Positions 15,001 to 23,436 of a DNA stretch of 36,117 bases are shown here, piece after piece. The stretch is from NCBI GenBank assembly GCA_038214135.1, contig JBBQSD010000058.1, forward strand, positions 1 to 36,117. Direction: 5' to 3'. The position numbers and the translations under genes are program-made. The notes under the pieces are model-generated. The model did not search any database. It was not told where the DNA came from and worked only from the letters and a program-made list of their open reading frames with translations. Origin of the DNA: JANLSE01 sp038214135 (GTDB lineage: Bacteria > Chloroflexota > Chloroflexia > Chloroflexales > Roseiflexaceae). Within the stretch, counting starts at the first letter, position 1; each line of letters opens with the position of its first letter.

Positions 15001-15777
15001 GTGCGCCGATTGTCAATCTGGCCGTGGGTGTGGCTGGCGCTTGGGTCGCTCTATTTTCTGTTGCCATTAGCGGCCACACTCCAATTTTCGCTCCAGGCCA
15101 AAAAGGGTACACTAGGCTTCGCCGCCTATGCGAATGTCTTTAAAGATGCGAAGTTCTTTGAGAGTTTCGCCTTCTCGTTCCAAACGGCGCTGGCCACGAT
15201 TCTGCTCAGTGTGGTGCTGCTTGTTCCAACAACCTATTGGGTGCAGATCCGGCTGCCCCGGTTGCGCCCAGTGATTGAGTTTTTTACCCTGCTGCCAATC
15301 GTTGTGCCAGCGGTCGTCCTTGTGTTTGGTTTGGCCCGCACCTACAATCGCACCTTTTTCACCGATAGCCGCGAAGGGTTGTGGTTTCTGCTGGTTGGAG
15401 CCTATGTCGTGCTGTCGTTCCCATATATGTATCGGGCGATCGACACTGGCCTGCGCTCAGTCAATGTACTGGTGCTAACGGAAGCAGCGCAGAGTTTGGG
15501 TGCAAACTGGTTGACAATCATGACCCAGGTGATTCTGCCGAATATTGTGGTTGCATTACTCAGTGGTGCCTTCGTAACCTTCGCAATCGTGATGGGCGAG
15601 TTTACAATCGCATCATTGCTGGCTCAACCAGCCTTTGGGCCATATATGAACCTGCTCAGTAGCAGCAAGGTGTATGAACCATCGGCCCTGGCAGTTGTTA
15701 GCTTTCTTCTGACCTGGGGCTCGATCGCTCTTTTCCAGGGGTTAAGCCGCAATGCTGGTACGCCGCGAGTCCGCTGA
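15001..15777 (+). CDS. ABC transporter permease (second subunit)
   Basis: This 258-aa membrane protein has about six helices and an EAA loop TEAAQSLGANWLTIMTQVILPN that docks to the ATPase. It is the partner of the upstream permease (45 nt away), resembling the PotC/PhnV-type subunit. GTG 15001 is preferred, with GGAGG 4 nt upstream; a TTG at 14971 is in frame but has no ribosome binding site. The ATPase gene follows 11 nt downstream. Confidence 0.92.
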   Translation: MRRLSIWPWVWLALGSLYFLLPLAATLQFSLQAKKGTLGFAAYANVFKDAKFFESFAFSFQTALATILLSVVLLVPTTYWVQIRLPRLRPVIEFFTLLPIVVPAVVLVFGLARTYNRTFFTDSREGLWFLLVGAYVVLSFPYMYRAIDTGLRSVNVLVLTEAAQSLGANWLTIMTQVILPNIVVALLSGAFVTFAIVMGEFTIASLLAQPAFGPYMNLLSSSKVYEPSALAVVSFLLTWGSIALFQGLSRNAGTPRVR

Positions 15778-15788
15778 TAGGAGCCACA

Positions 15789-16847
15789 ATGGCCTTTCTC
15801 GAAATAGATAGTGTGCGTAAAGTGTTTGGCCAATCGATTGGCGTCGATACCTTCGACATGCGGATCGAGAAGGGTGAGTTCATCTCGTTTCTTGGCCCAT
15901 CTGGCTGTGGCAAGACGACCACGCTGCGGATGGTGGCCGGCTTCGAGGTTCCCACCAGTGGCAGTATCCGTATTGACGGCACTGATATGACCAACACGCC
16001 ACCCAACCGCCGGAATGTTGGCATGGTGTTCCAATCCTATGCACTCTTCCCGAATATGACAGTCGCCAATAATATTGGGTTTGGGCTACGGGTGGCTGGC
16101 CACACAAAGGATGCTATTCAGCAGCGGGTTGGCGAGATGCTCGATCTGATCCATATGCCTGAATATGGCGCACGTTTCCCCTACCAACTCTCGGGCGGCC
16201 AACAACAACGCGTGGCCTTGGCACGGGCGATTGCCATTCGGCCACAGGTTTTGCTGCTGGATGAACCCCTCTCGGCGCTGGATGCCAAGATCCGCATATC
16301 GCTGCGCCAGGAGATTCGGGCAATTCAACGCCAACTGGGGATTACAACAATCTATGTGACCCATGATCAGGAAGAGGCGCTCTCGCTCTCTGATCGAATT
16401 GTGGTGATGAACCAGGGCCGCATCGAACAAATTGGCACGCCAGCCGAGATCTACAACTTCCCGCAGACACGCTTCGTCGCCTCGTTTGTTGGCACCCTGA
16501 ATGTGTTGAATGCTCAGGTGGTTGATCCGCGGGCTGGGCGTGTGACAATCGACGGCCAGGAGTTGCAGATCGCAGGCTTAATTGAGGCGGCGGTTGGGGC
16601 AACACTCCCGGTGGCATTGCGCCCCGAAACGATTGCACTCTCGGCCTCGCCAAATGGAACCCTCAATCATCTGCGCGGCAATGTCGAAGATATCCAGTAT
16701 CTTGGCCCGGTGGTGCGTGTGCGCGTGCGCTTGGGCGAACAAAGCCTGCACTATGATGCATTCAATCGCCCGGATGTGGCCCTGCCCCGCCCAGGCGAAG
16801 CAGTCGATCTGGCATTTCCAGCAGAGGCGGCGCTGGCGTTGAGGTAA
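15789..16847 (+). CDS. ABC transporter ATP-binding protein with TOBE domain
   Basis: This 352-aa importer ATPase energises the two permeases upstream. It has Walker A GPSGCGKT (36-43), Q-loop Gln82, signature LSGGQ (134-138), Walker B LLLDEP (155-160) with catalytic Glu159, and switch His192. A C-terminal regulatory TOBE-like domain spans about 275-350. The order (binding protein, permease, permease, ATPase) and the domain form match PotA/FbpC/PhnT-type importers. AGGAG precedes ATG 15789. It is the last gene of the operon; the next gene is convergent, 38 nt away. Confidence 0.95.
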   Translation: MAFLEIDSVRKVFGQSIGVDTFDMRIEKGEFISFLGPSGCGKTTTLRMVAGFEVPTSGSIRIDGTDMTNTPPNRRNVGMVFQSYALFPNMTVANNIGFGLRVAGHTKDAIQQRVGEMLDLIHMPEYGARFPYQLSGGQQQRVALARAIAIRPQVLLLDEPLSALDAKIRISLRQEIRAIQRQLGITTIYVTHDQEEALSLSDRIVVMNQGRIEQIGTPAEIYNFPQTRFVASFVGTLNVLNAQVVDPRAGRVTIDGQELQIAGLIEAAVGATLPVALRPETIALSASPNGTLNHLRGNVEDIQYLGPVVRVRVRLGEQSLHYDAFNRPDVALPRPGEAVDLAFPAEAALALR

Positions 16848-16885
16848 GGTTTTGCGTATGGGCCAACCTATGTGTTGGCCCGCTA

Positions 16886-18664
16886 TTACAATCCTAGCCA
16901 ATGCCGATAGCGTTGTTGCTGCTCCTCAGTGGCATCTGCATCCACCACAAGCCGCAGGGTGTCGAATGGAGCAGCACCGAGGATGGCCATGATTTCGATC
17001 AGCCAATCACCGCGGAATACTGTCAGCCTTACCTGATCTCCCGGTTGTCGCTCGGTGAGCCGGGCCTGAAGCTTCTCCTCGCTGATGCGAAAGCCCTCAA
17101 ACGCCAGTAGTTCATCGCCAGCATAGATACCACCCTGCGCTGCTGGCCCACCCCTGCCGACACTCACAACTTTGACGCGCCCCTGTTCGCTTTTGAGTTT
17201 CATGCCAAGTGTGGTTGGTGCCATGCCATTGGCCTGCCCATCCCTATGGCCCCACACAAGCTGCATGCCGAGCTGTGCGAATGCAGCGGCATAATCGAGC
17301 TCAGCGGTCGTTTCCGTGGCATACGCCAGCATATCGTGGTAGAACCGATCATCATTGCCAGTAATCGCCTCGATTGCTTTCAGGAAGCCGCCCTGCTCTG
17401 CAAAAGCGGGCGCATCATAGAAGCACTCCTGATCCACACCACCGTAGATCGTAGCAAACAGATAGCGCAGCACATCATCGAGTGATCTGGTTCCATTGCT
17501 GCGCCCGCGCATGTGCAGATCGAGCAGCAACGCCACCATGCTGCCCTTGAGATAGTAGGAAATACTGCTATTGCTGCTGTTCTCATCTGGCCGATAGAAC
17601 TTGATCCAGGTGTCGAAGCTACTCTGTGCGAGGCTTTGGATCGCCCGCCCTGGCTGGCTCTGCATGTTCACGATATCATCGGCCAGTGTTTCGAGATACC
17701 GCTCCCGCGTGATTAATCCGCCACGCGCAAGAATGAGGTTGTCATAATAATTTGTGATGCCCTCGGCGACCCACAGATTGCGGGTATAGTTCTCGCGGCG
17801 GTAATCGAACGGCCCCAATGGTGCAGGGCGAATGCGCTTCACATTCCATACGTGATAATATTCGTGCGAGGTTAGGCCCAGGTAGCGCTCGTAGGCTCGG
17901 GTAGGCTGGAACGTCCAGCGATCAATAATATTCGAGACGCTATTGCGATGTTCCAATCCGCCATAGATGCCATCGCTCAAATGTACAATAAACACATAGC
18001 GGCGGTATGGCAGCGGGCCATCGAACAGTGCCCTGGTCGCCTCAACAATCCGTTTGGTATCCGCAACCAGTTGGGCCTCATTCTCATTGCCATAGCCCCA
18101 TAGCGCAATCTCGTGCGGCACGCCCTCGACCTCAAATGTCAGCAGGCGATGGGTTCCACACTCAAATGGCGAATCAACCAGTTCATCATAATCTTCGGCA
18201 AGAAACCTTGGCGATGTGTGCCCGTGATCGCTAATTGCTGGCAAGCCGGTTGTCACGCGCCATCCAGCAGGGGCAATGATCGTCACATGGTGTGGTTGAT
18301 CGGTTCGCCCAGGAATGAACATACACAGCGTGGCCGGATTAAAATAGCCGTGCGTGTCGTCCAGATGGCTGGTGCGGACGCTTAGTTCAAACGCATACAC
18401 CCGATAGGTTGCCCGAATAGTTGAGTTGCCATGTGTCGCAATCTGCCAGGTCGTCTTATCGGTTTTCTGCCATGTCAATGGCTGACCGGAACATTCCACA
18501 GCAAAGGACTCAACATGGCGGGCATATTCGCGCACCATATACGAGCCGGGCGTCCAGACGGGCAGTGCCAATTCGAGCGTATCGCCAGTATGCTCGCTAA
18601 TATCAATCGTCACATGAAACAGGTGCGTATGTGGTTCGGGCATGGAAATGGTGTAGGTGATCAT
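16886..18664 (-). CDS. M61 family peptidase with PDZ domain
   Basis: This 592-aa protein matches M61 glycyl-aminopeptidase-like enzymes. It has an N-terminal beta domain (1-170), YGGLEHRNS (234-242), the zinc-binding HEYYH (267-271) and downstream Glu301 in WVAEGIT, the expected third ligand. A C-terminal PDZ domain (about 480-570) contains GPAAQGGIYAGDELLAFEG. M61 enzymes release N-terminal Gly or Ala from peptides. No signal peptide is visible, so it is probably cytoplasmic. It is monocistronic or weakly linked to the 658-aa gene upstream, 138 nt away across a repeat hairpin. Confidence 0.93.
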   Translation of the reverse strand: MITYTISMPEPHTHLFHVTIDISEHTGDTLELALPVWTPGSYMVREYARHVESFAVECSGQPLTWQKTDKTTWQIATHGNSTIRATYRVYAFELSVRTSHLDDTHGYFNPATLCMFIPGRTDQPHHVTIIAPAGWRVTTGLPAISDHGHTSPRFLAEDYDELVDSPFECGTHRLLTFEVEGVPHEIALWGYGNENEAQLVADTKRIVEATRALFDGPLPYRRYVFIVHLSDGIYGGLEHRNSVSNIIDRWTFQPTRAYERYLGLTSHEYYHVWNVKRIRPAPLGPFDYRRENYTRNLWVAEGITNYYDNLILARGGLITRERYLETLADDIVNMQSQPGRAIQSLAQSSFDTWIKFYRPDENSSNSSISYYLKGSMVALLLDLHMRGRSNGTRSLDDVLRYLFATIYGGVDQECFYDAPAFAEQGGFLKAIEAITGNDDRFYHDMLAYATETTAELDYAAAFAQLGMQLVWGHRDGQANGMAPTTLGMKLKSEQGRVKVVSVGRGGPAAQGGIYAGDELLAFEGFRISEEKLQARLTERQPGDQVRLTVFRGDWLIEIMAILGAAPFDTLRLVVDADATEEQQQRYRHWLGL

Positions 18665-18705
18665 ATGCCTTTAGGGGATAAAGCGATTCTCGAGAGTGGC
18701 AAAAT

Positions 18706-18798
18706 AGGAGTCAGGAGTCAGAATGGTGGTTTTTCCATATTGGTGCCACAGAAGAGCAACATACGTTATCGTAGCGCTCTTCTGGCTTCTGACTCCTG
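18706..18798. repeat. AGGAGTC repeat with nested inverted arms
   Basis: CAGGAGTCAGAA (18712-18723) pairs perfectly with TTCTGACTCCTG (18787-18798). A second stem, CAGAAGAGC (18749-18757) with GCTCTTCTG (18776-18784), nests inside. The left 22 bp (18706-18727) are identical to 3654-3675. It lies between two minus-strand genes, just downstream of the 658-aa gene's stop, and could be its transcript 3' end. Confidence 0.8.
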
Positions 18799-18802
18799 AA
18801 TA

Positions 18803-20779
18803 CTACGCCGTATATGGTGCAAACAGATGGGCAAACAAGCGCTCGAATTGGAGCGAATCGCTATCGATATGCTCATACAGCTCGACCACACGCGATGCCT
18901 GATCACGCCGCCGCCAGATCGCCTGGGCAAAGCCATCATCAATCGTATTATGGCTACGCAGGAAGGCATAGAACTGCTTGATCGATGTACACATCTCGCG
19001 GGCTGCACGCGGTGAGCTATTCAACACCTTACGTGGGTAGAAGAAGAACATACACTCATCAAGAGTCGCATAATCGCCCTCGGCCAGGCCACGATTATAG
19101 TAGTTTGCCAGGAAATCGGCGTATACCCACAGATCGCCAGTACGGCTTGTTGCGGTCGTCTCGCTTTTGCCCTGGGCACGCAGGTGCTGATAGAAGCGCT
19201 CCATCAGTTCGTTGGAACGGGCCAGTGCCTCACGGCTGGCGGCTGTATCGCCCGGTACGTGTTCGGCGCTCAGATCCTCCCACTCATCGCCATCGTCGTG
19301 CCAATTCTCATCGAGCAGATCGGCTGGCAGTTCTGGATGATCAAGGCCGCCGAAGCCATTGCCATTCGTATGGCCATTGCCGTTCGTGTGGTCGTTGCCG
19401 TTCGTGTGGTCGTTGCCATCGCCAATTTCGACGGTATAGGGAGCCAAGACTGCAAACATGGATGGATCGCCAGGCAGCATCTTATGGAAGCGGCCAGCCA
19501 AAATATACTGGGCGTCTTCAGGCGTATCGGCACGCTGCAGCCGATCCACCTCATCGGGTGTCAGCGCGGCCATCAGTTTCTGGGCGGCCTCGGCTAGGGC
19601 CGGATTCTGCTCCATGAACGTCTGAATATCATCGATCTGATCGAGCCCAAGGATCTCTGCATCACTATAGCCATCAAGGCCATCGAACTCGTCATCATCA
19701 TCATCGTCAAAATCGTCACTCCACGACTCATCGGAATAGCTGCCCTGCTCAAGATTTTCTTCGATCTGTTCACGCTGATCCTGGAGTGTATCAACCGGAT
19801 CGAGATAGACAACCGTTGATGTGCCTGCCTGGGTATCGAAGATCACCCGCGCCGTCGATGCACGTGGTGCTAGGCCATCCCATAGCCCCTGAGCGGCATC
19901 ATCGCGCCGGCTGTTCATCAGTTCTGCCTGGAACGAATCGATCGCAGCCAGCAGTTGTGTATCGCTATCATCACGCTGTAGCTCTTCATCGCTGCCAAGA
20001 ACCAGATCAAGCGGACGACGGAAACTGCTGCTGGCAATAAACAATTCATCAACCAATCGCAGGCGGCGATCATTGGTGATCAGCATTTGCCAGGGCCGGC
20101 CAGGGTAGGATGTGCGCCATTCCGCACGGGCATACAATGGCAGAATAGCCTCATCCGCCGGAATAAGGTTCGAACGGCTGCGTGTAATCAGTTTTGCGAT
20201 GGCATCAACGAGTTCGTGCTCCTGACGCAGCACATCATCGGCATGGAATTCTGCGGCTGGCTCACGTTCAAGGCGTAACACCAGCGGCTCATGGGTCACA
20301 ATGGTGAGAAGGATACTGTCGCCCTGCTCGAACCCACTGCGCCTGAACCAAGCACCAAGGCTCAGTATCGCACTGGCTGGGATAAACTCAGGGTCGCGGG
20401 GTTCAGTTGCCGAGGCAACAATTAGGCGATTCTCGGCATCCACCAACTGCACCACAACATCGTGCGGTGTCAGAAACGGTAGCAGCCGGTAGCGTGGAAT
20501 TCCGTCCGTATGGTATTCCTCATCATTCGGGATGAGCCGGAAAGCAAGGCCCTCACGGACGATGCGCAATGGAATAACCTCGCCACCGCCGAGCCGAACC
20601 CAGCCGACATGTGAGCCATCCCAGCGTAATTTATCGCGAATGCTCGCGTATGGATCTTTCGCCGTACTGGGTCGCTGCTGCAGCACCCGTTCACATAGCT
20701 CGCGCTCACTGACAATCGAGTCGTACTCGTATGCCAGTTCCTGTAGGATATGAGAAATTGTCGGTTCGTGCAGGGCCAT
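18803..20779 (-). CDS. 658-aa protein with integrase-like core-binding domain, unknown function
   Basis: I do not recognise a named family. Residues 1-90 look like a small winged-helix-type domain (ISHILQELAYEYDSIVSERELCERVL). A beta-rich middle follows (about 90-320), then a strongly acidic stretch (about 345-372, SDDFDDDDDDEFDG). A Gly-Asn-His-Thr linker comes from an 18-bp DNA repeat (19361-19414). The C-terminal 515-640 resembles the SAM-like core-binding domain of tyrosine recombinases (LMERFYQHLRAQGKSETTATSRTGDLWVYADFL...SIKQFYAFLRSHNTI). No recombinase catalytic R-H-R-Y domain follows. ATG 20779 has GGAGAG 8 nt upstream; GTG 20815 is an alternative. It is transcribed from a TGCTATAAT box at 20834-20842. 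Confidence 0.7.
   Translation of the reverse strand: MALHEPTISHILQELAYEYDSIVSERELCERVLQQRPSTAKDPYASIRDKLRWDGSHVGWVRLGGGEVIPLRIVREGLAFRLIPNDEEYHTDGIPRYRLLPFLTPHDVVVQLVDAENRLIVASATEPRDPEFIPASAILSLGAWFRRSGFEQGDSILLTIVTHEPLVLRLEREPAAEFHADDVLRQEHELVDAIAKLITRSRSNLIPADEAILPLYARAEWRTSYPGRPWQMLITNDRRLRLVDELFIASSSFRRPLDLVLGSDEELQRDDSDTQLLAAIDSFQAELMNSRRDDAAQGLWDGLAPRASTARVIFDTQAGTSTVVYLDPVDTLQDQREQIEENLEQGSYSDESWSDDFDDDDDDEFDGLDGYSDAEILGLDQIDDIQTFMEQNPALAEAAQKLMAALTPDEVDRLQRADTPEDAQYILAGRFHKMLPGDPSMFAVLAPYTVEIGDGNDHTNGNDHTNGNGHTNGNGFGGLDHPELPADLLDENWHDDGDEWEDLSAEHVPGDTAASREALARSNELMERFYQHLRAQGKSETTATSRTGDLWVYADFLANYYNRGLAEGDYATLDECMFFFYPRKVLNSSPRAAREMCTSIKQFYAFLRSHNTIDDGFAQAIWRRRDQASRVVELYEHIDSDSLQFERLFAHLFAPYTA
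19361..19414. repeat. 18-bp coding tandem repeat (NGNDHT linker)
   Basis: Three 18-bp units (19361-19378, 19379-19396, 19397-19414) lie in frame. The last two are identical and the first is diverged. On the minus strand they encode the Asn-Gly-Asn-Asp/Gly-His-Thr linker of the 658-aa protein. Confidence 0.85.
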
Positions 20780-20833
20780 GACATCGCTCTCCGGTTGTTT
20801 GCGGGCGCGGTCCACACCACTTACCCTACGCCA

Positions 20834-20870
20834 ATTATAGCACAGGGCTTGGCTCAGAAGTCGGTATAAT
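20834..20870. promoter_or_regulatory. Divergent pair of -10 boxes
   Basis: Minus strand: TGCTATAAT (20842 to 20834) precedes the 658-aa gene. Plus strand: TATAAT (20865-20870) precedes the gene starting at 20921. Neither has a convincing -35, so both may be extended -10 or activator-dependent promoters. Confidence 0.45.
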
Positions 20871-20920
20871 AGCTATGAGCTGTATAAACATGTGCTGGTA
20901 TCATAACGCAGGAATGCACT

Positions 20921-21493
20921 ATGTTCACGATCCGCCCGATTATACTCCATTTTGCGCTGTGGGTGTTGCTCGCGCCACTGTTTATCTTGGAAGCACAAGC
21001 TCTGGATCAATTGCTCCAAACCATGGCATTACAGGATTCGCTGCATGTACGCACGGCACTAGCGGAAGTGACTGCCGAGCGCCTGAGTGTACGTGGCCCG
21101 GAACTGCGCTATGAATTTCAATCGGTGTCTGGGCAACGGATCAGTGCAATGAACACATCTGGGTGGGGCGAAACATGGATTCCTGTCTCACTCGAAACCT
21201 GGCAACATGCCCAGCAACACAAACAGATCGAGGTGATTTATTTGCCAGAACGCCCGCAAGCCAACCAGCCTGTTGGGCGTGTTGGCTCGCCAATCGGCGA
21301 TAGTGCCTTTAGTTGGGGGTTCTTTCTGCTGATCGATCTTGTGTGGGTGGCAGAAACCATCATGATCGCTGCCAATTTCCTACGCTGCCAGATTGCCGCC
21401 GAACGCCGCCAACCAACCAGGGTGCGCTTCTGGCGAACAGTTCCGGTTCCGACGGCGATTGATAAATATGTTAACGGTAGGGGCGGTTTGTGA
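20921..21493 (+). CDS. DUF3592-like membrane protein
   Basis: This 190-aa protein has an N-terminal hydrophobic helix (about 6-27), an extracytoplasmic segment with a VSLETW...IEVIYLPERPQANQPV pattern, and a second helix (about 129-151). Two helices flanking a V-x-Y-x-P-x-x-P-x-x-A strand are typical of DUF3592, a family of unknown function. AGGA 8 nt before ATG 20921 supports the start. The last residues (VNGRGGL) and the TGA stop come from a diverged palindromic repeat (21478 onward), so the original C-terminus may have been replaced. Confidence 0.72.
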   Translation: MFTIRPIILHFALWVLLAPLFILEAQALDQLLQTMALQDSLHVRTALAEVTAERLSVRGPELRYEFQSVSGQRISAMNTSGWGETWIPVSLETWQHAQQHKQIEVIYLPERPQANQPVGRVGSPIGDSAFSWGFFLLIDLVWVAETIMIAANFLRCQIAAERRQPTRVRFWRTVPVPTAIDKYVNGRGGL

Positions 21494-21549
21494 ACGGCCC
21501 GCCTTGCACATCATCGGCGATCAGATGGGCGGTTCGCGAACCGCCCTAC
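21478..21549. repeat. Double copy of the GGCGG palindrome
   Basis: A diverged copy (TAGGGGCGGTTTGTGAACGG, 21478-21497) is followed 30 nt later by a perfect one (GGCGGTTCGCGAACCGCC, 21528-21545, then CTAC). The pair sits between two convergent genes and could act as a bidirectional transcript 3' hairpin. The diverged copy supplies the stop codon of the 20921 gene. Confidence 0.8.
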
Positions 21550-21573
21550 ACCTTTGGCTATCGGCTATTTCCG

Positions 21574-22224
21574 TCAGGTGCGGTTCTCCACTGGCCGTGT
21601 TGCTGGATCGACGCGTCGCCGGGTTCTGAACAGGCGGCGAATGATTGGGAGCCGCAATGCCAACAGGAGTACCACTGCTGCACCATACAGCAGTGGTTCA
21701 CGAATATCGGATTTGACCAACCAGACGAAATGAACCACTACCAGTGGGGCCGCAATATACACCAGCCGATGCAGGATCTTCCAGCGCTTGCCCAGCCGCC
21801 GCTGCCAACCCTTCGTCGATGTGATCGCCAATGGCAGCAGCAGCAGTATCGCCGCCAAGCCAACTAGCACATATGGCTTCTCGGTGATTGTCTCCCAGAT
21901 GAGACCAACATCTAACCCATAATCCACAACAAAGAAGATCAACATGTGGATGGTAGCATACAGAAATGCATACAACCCTAGTGGCCGCCGTAGCGTCAGC
22001 ACCCGCTTCCAGCCAAAGAGTGTGTTGAGCGGTGTTGCAGCCAACGATAACACCAACAGCACTAATGCAGGTAATCCGGTTCGCAGCGTTGCCGCCTGAA
22101 TCGGGTTGGCCGTCAGGTTATCATTGAAGAAATCCAGGATCAACAGCGCCAATGGGGCCAGTGCAAACGGATGAACCAGATGTGTCCAGTTTCGTTGTAT
22201 GAACTTCAGAGTAGCCTCACGCAT
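21574..22224 (-). CDS. msrQ: Heme-binding membrane subunit of protein-methionine-sulfoxide reductase
   Basis: This 216-aa ferric-reductase-like transmembrane protein is MsrQ (YedZ), which passes electrons from the quinone pool through b-type heme to MsrP. Six hydrophobic helices are visible. Candidate heme-ligand His93 (YAFLYATIHM), His152 (LHRLVY) and His165 (VVVHFVW) lie in the family's conserved contexts, as do RRPLGLYAF and PLAITSTKGWQRRLGKRW. It follows msrP after 15 nt, giving the classical msrPQ operon in this order. The Shine-Dalgarno is weak. Confidence 0.94.
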   Translation of the reverse strand: MREATLKFIQRNWTHLVHPFALAPLALLILDFFNDNLTANPIQAATLRTGLPALVLLVLSLAATPLNTLFGWKRVLTLRRPLGLYAFLYATIHMLIFFVVDYGLDVGLIWETITEKPYVLVGLAAILLLLPLAITSTKGWQRRLGKRWKILHRLVYIAAPLVVVHFVWLVKSDIREPLLYGAAVVLLLALRLPIIRRLFRTRRRVDPATRPVENRT

Positions 22225-22239
22225 GTGGTTGTTCTCATA

Positions 22240-23208
22240 TTAATAATTCGCCCGCAGATCCATGCCTGTATATAAATCGGCGACCTGTGCGGCATACCCA
22301 TTGAACGGCAGTGTCTTGCGGCGGCTCAGTTCGCCGATCCGTCGTTCGCTTGATTGCGACCAGCGCGGGTGCGGCACATCCGGGTTCACATTGGCATAGA
22401 ACCCATATTCATTTGCTGCTGCCGTCATCCATAGCGATGTTGGCTGTGTGTCGGTTAGTTCGATCTTGACGATCGATTTGATGCTCTTGAAGCCATACTT
22501 CCATGGAACAACCAGGCGTAATGGTGCGCCATTCTGCGGCAGCAGTTCCTTGCCATATAATCCAGTGCCAAGAATCGCCAGATCATTATTGGCTTCATCC
22601 AGGCGTAACCCTTCAACATATGGCCAACTGAACCATCCCGAACCCTGTGCTGGAAATTGCTCTGGATCCATCAGGGTTGTGAAGCGCACATATTTGGCCT
22701 GTGAGGTTGGCTCGACAAGCGCCAGCAGCTGTTTGAGCGGGAACCCCATCCAGGGAATCACCATCGACCAACCCTCGACGCAGCGCAGCCGATAGATTCG
22801 TTCCTCACTGGGAAAGCGCTTCAGAATATCCTCGATCGCAATCGTCTGTGGTTTTGCCACCATTCCAGTGACTTCCAGACTCCACGGGCGGGTCTTCAGG
22901 CTACCAGCAAGCGGTGCGACGCCCTCTTTATCCTGGCTAAACTCATAGAAATTATTATAGGTCGTCACATCCTGGTAGGGTGTCAGCTTATCACCAAGCT
23001 CATCAGCAGCGCCCTTGGCCATTGGTTCTGGCTGCGGAGTGCCATTTGTAGTGGCAGTTGGTTGTGCTGGCTTGCTCAACGGGCTGGCGCACGATGCCAC
23101 GGCGGTGCCAAGGAGTGTCGCTCCAATGCCAATCATCAGGCGGCGGCGCTGCCGATAGATATGTTCGGGCGTGATCTCCGATGAGGGCAGTGTCGGAATT
23201 TTAGCCAT
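22240..23208 (-). CDS. msrP: Protein-methionine-sulfoxide reductase catalytic subunit
   Basis: This 322-aa MsrP (YedY) is a molybdopterin oxidoreductase that repairs methionine sulfoxide in extracytoplasmic proteins. Cys143 in the YRLRCVEGWSMVIPW motif is the molybdenum ligand. The catalytic domain (95-270) shows the expected GSGWFSWPYVEGL and RLVVPWKYGFKSIKSI segments. The N-terminus has RQRRRLMIGIGATLLGTAVASC, a twin-arginine signal. VASC (37-40) also fits a lipobox, so the enzyme may be lipid-anchored, unlike the free E. coli protein. AAAGGAAC precedes ATG 23208 by 7 nt. Regulation could involve the CRP-like site at 23285-23300. Confidence 0.94.
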   Translation of the reverse strand: MAKIPTLPSSEITPEHIYRQRRRLMIGIGATLLGTAVASCASPLSKPAQPTATTNGTPQPEPMAKGAADELGDKLTPYQDVTTYNNFYEFSQDKEGVAPLAGSLKTRPWSLEVTGMVAKPQTIAIEDILKRFPSEERIYRLRCVEGWSMVIPWMGFPLKQLLALVEPTSQAKYVRFTTLMDPEQFPAQGSGWFSWPYVEGLRLDEANNDLAILGTGLYGKELLPQNGAPLRLVVPWKYGFKSIKSIVKIELTDTQPTSLWMTAAANEYGFYANVNPDVPHPRWSQSSERRIGELSRRKTLPFNGYAAQVADLYTGMDLRANY

Positions 23209-23284
23209 TGTTTGTTCCTTTACATGGTATTGTTTTATGTTAGTTGCACATATTATGTCGATTACCCTGATTATGCAGCAGATG

Positions 23285-23300
23285 TGTGAACAGGTTCACA
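23285..23300. promoter_or_regulatory. CRP/FNR-type operator
   Basis: TGTGAACAGGTTCACA fits TGTGA-N6-TCACA exactly and is palindromic over 7-bp arms. It lies in the divergent region between msrP (ATG 23208) and the cNMP-domain gene (ATG 23437). It is centred about 102 bp upstream of the start predicted from the TATAAT box at 23383, a spacing seen for class I CRP sites. Confidence 0.55.
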
Positions 23301-23382
23301 TGTATCTATTACGAAAGTGTTGCAGCTATCAGATCCATAACAATTGACCAATAATGGGCATTCCTGAAGAACCCGGATCGGC

Positions 23383-23388
23383 TATAAT
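23383..23388 (+). promoter_or_regulatory. -10 box of the cNMP-domain gene
   Basis: A consensus TATAAT lies 48 nt before ATG 23437. The -35 region at 16-18 bp is poor, which suits an activator-dependent promoter. Confidence 0.45.
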
Positions 23389-23436
23389 TCAGCCTTCAAG
23401 CACAATACATGCCATACGACAGAAGCGAGCGAGCGT

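Noticed and set aside
12667..16847. Assigning a specific substrate (polyamine, phosphonate, iron or thiamine) to the ABC importer
   Set aside because: Family-level motifs fit all of these, and no neighbouring catabolic or regulatory gene decides between them.
18803..20779. Calling the 658-aa protein a tyrosine recombinase or integrase
   Set aside because: Only the core-binding-like portion is visible. No R-H-R-Y catalytic domain follows and the protein ends.
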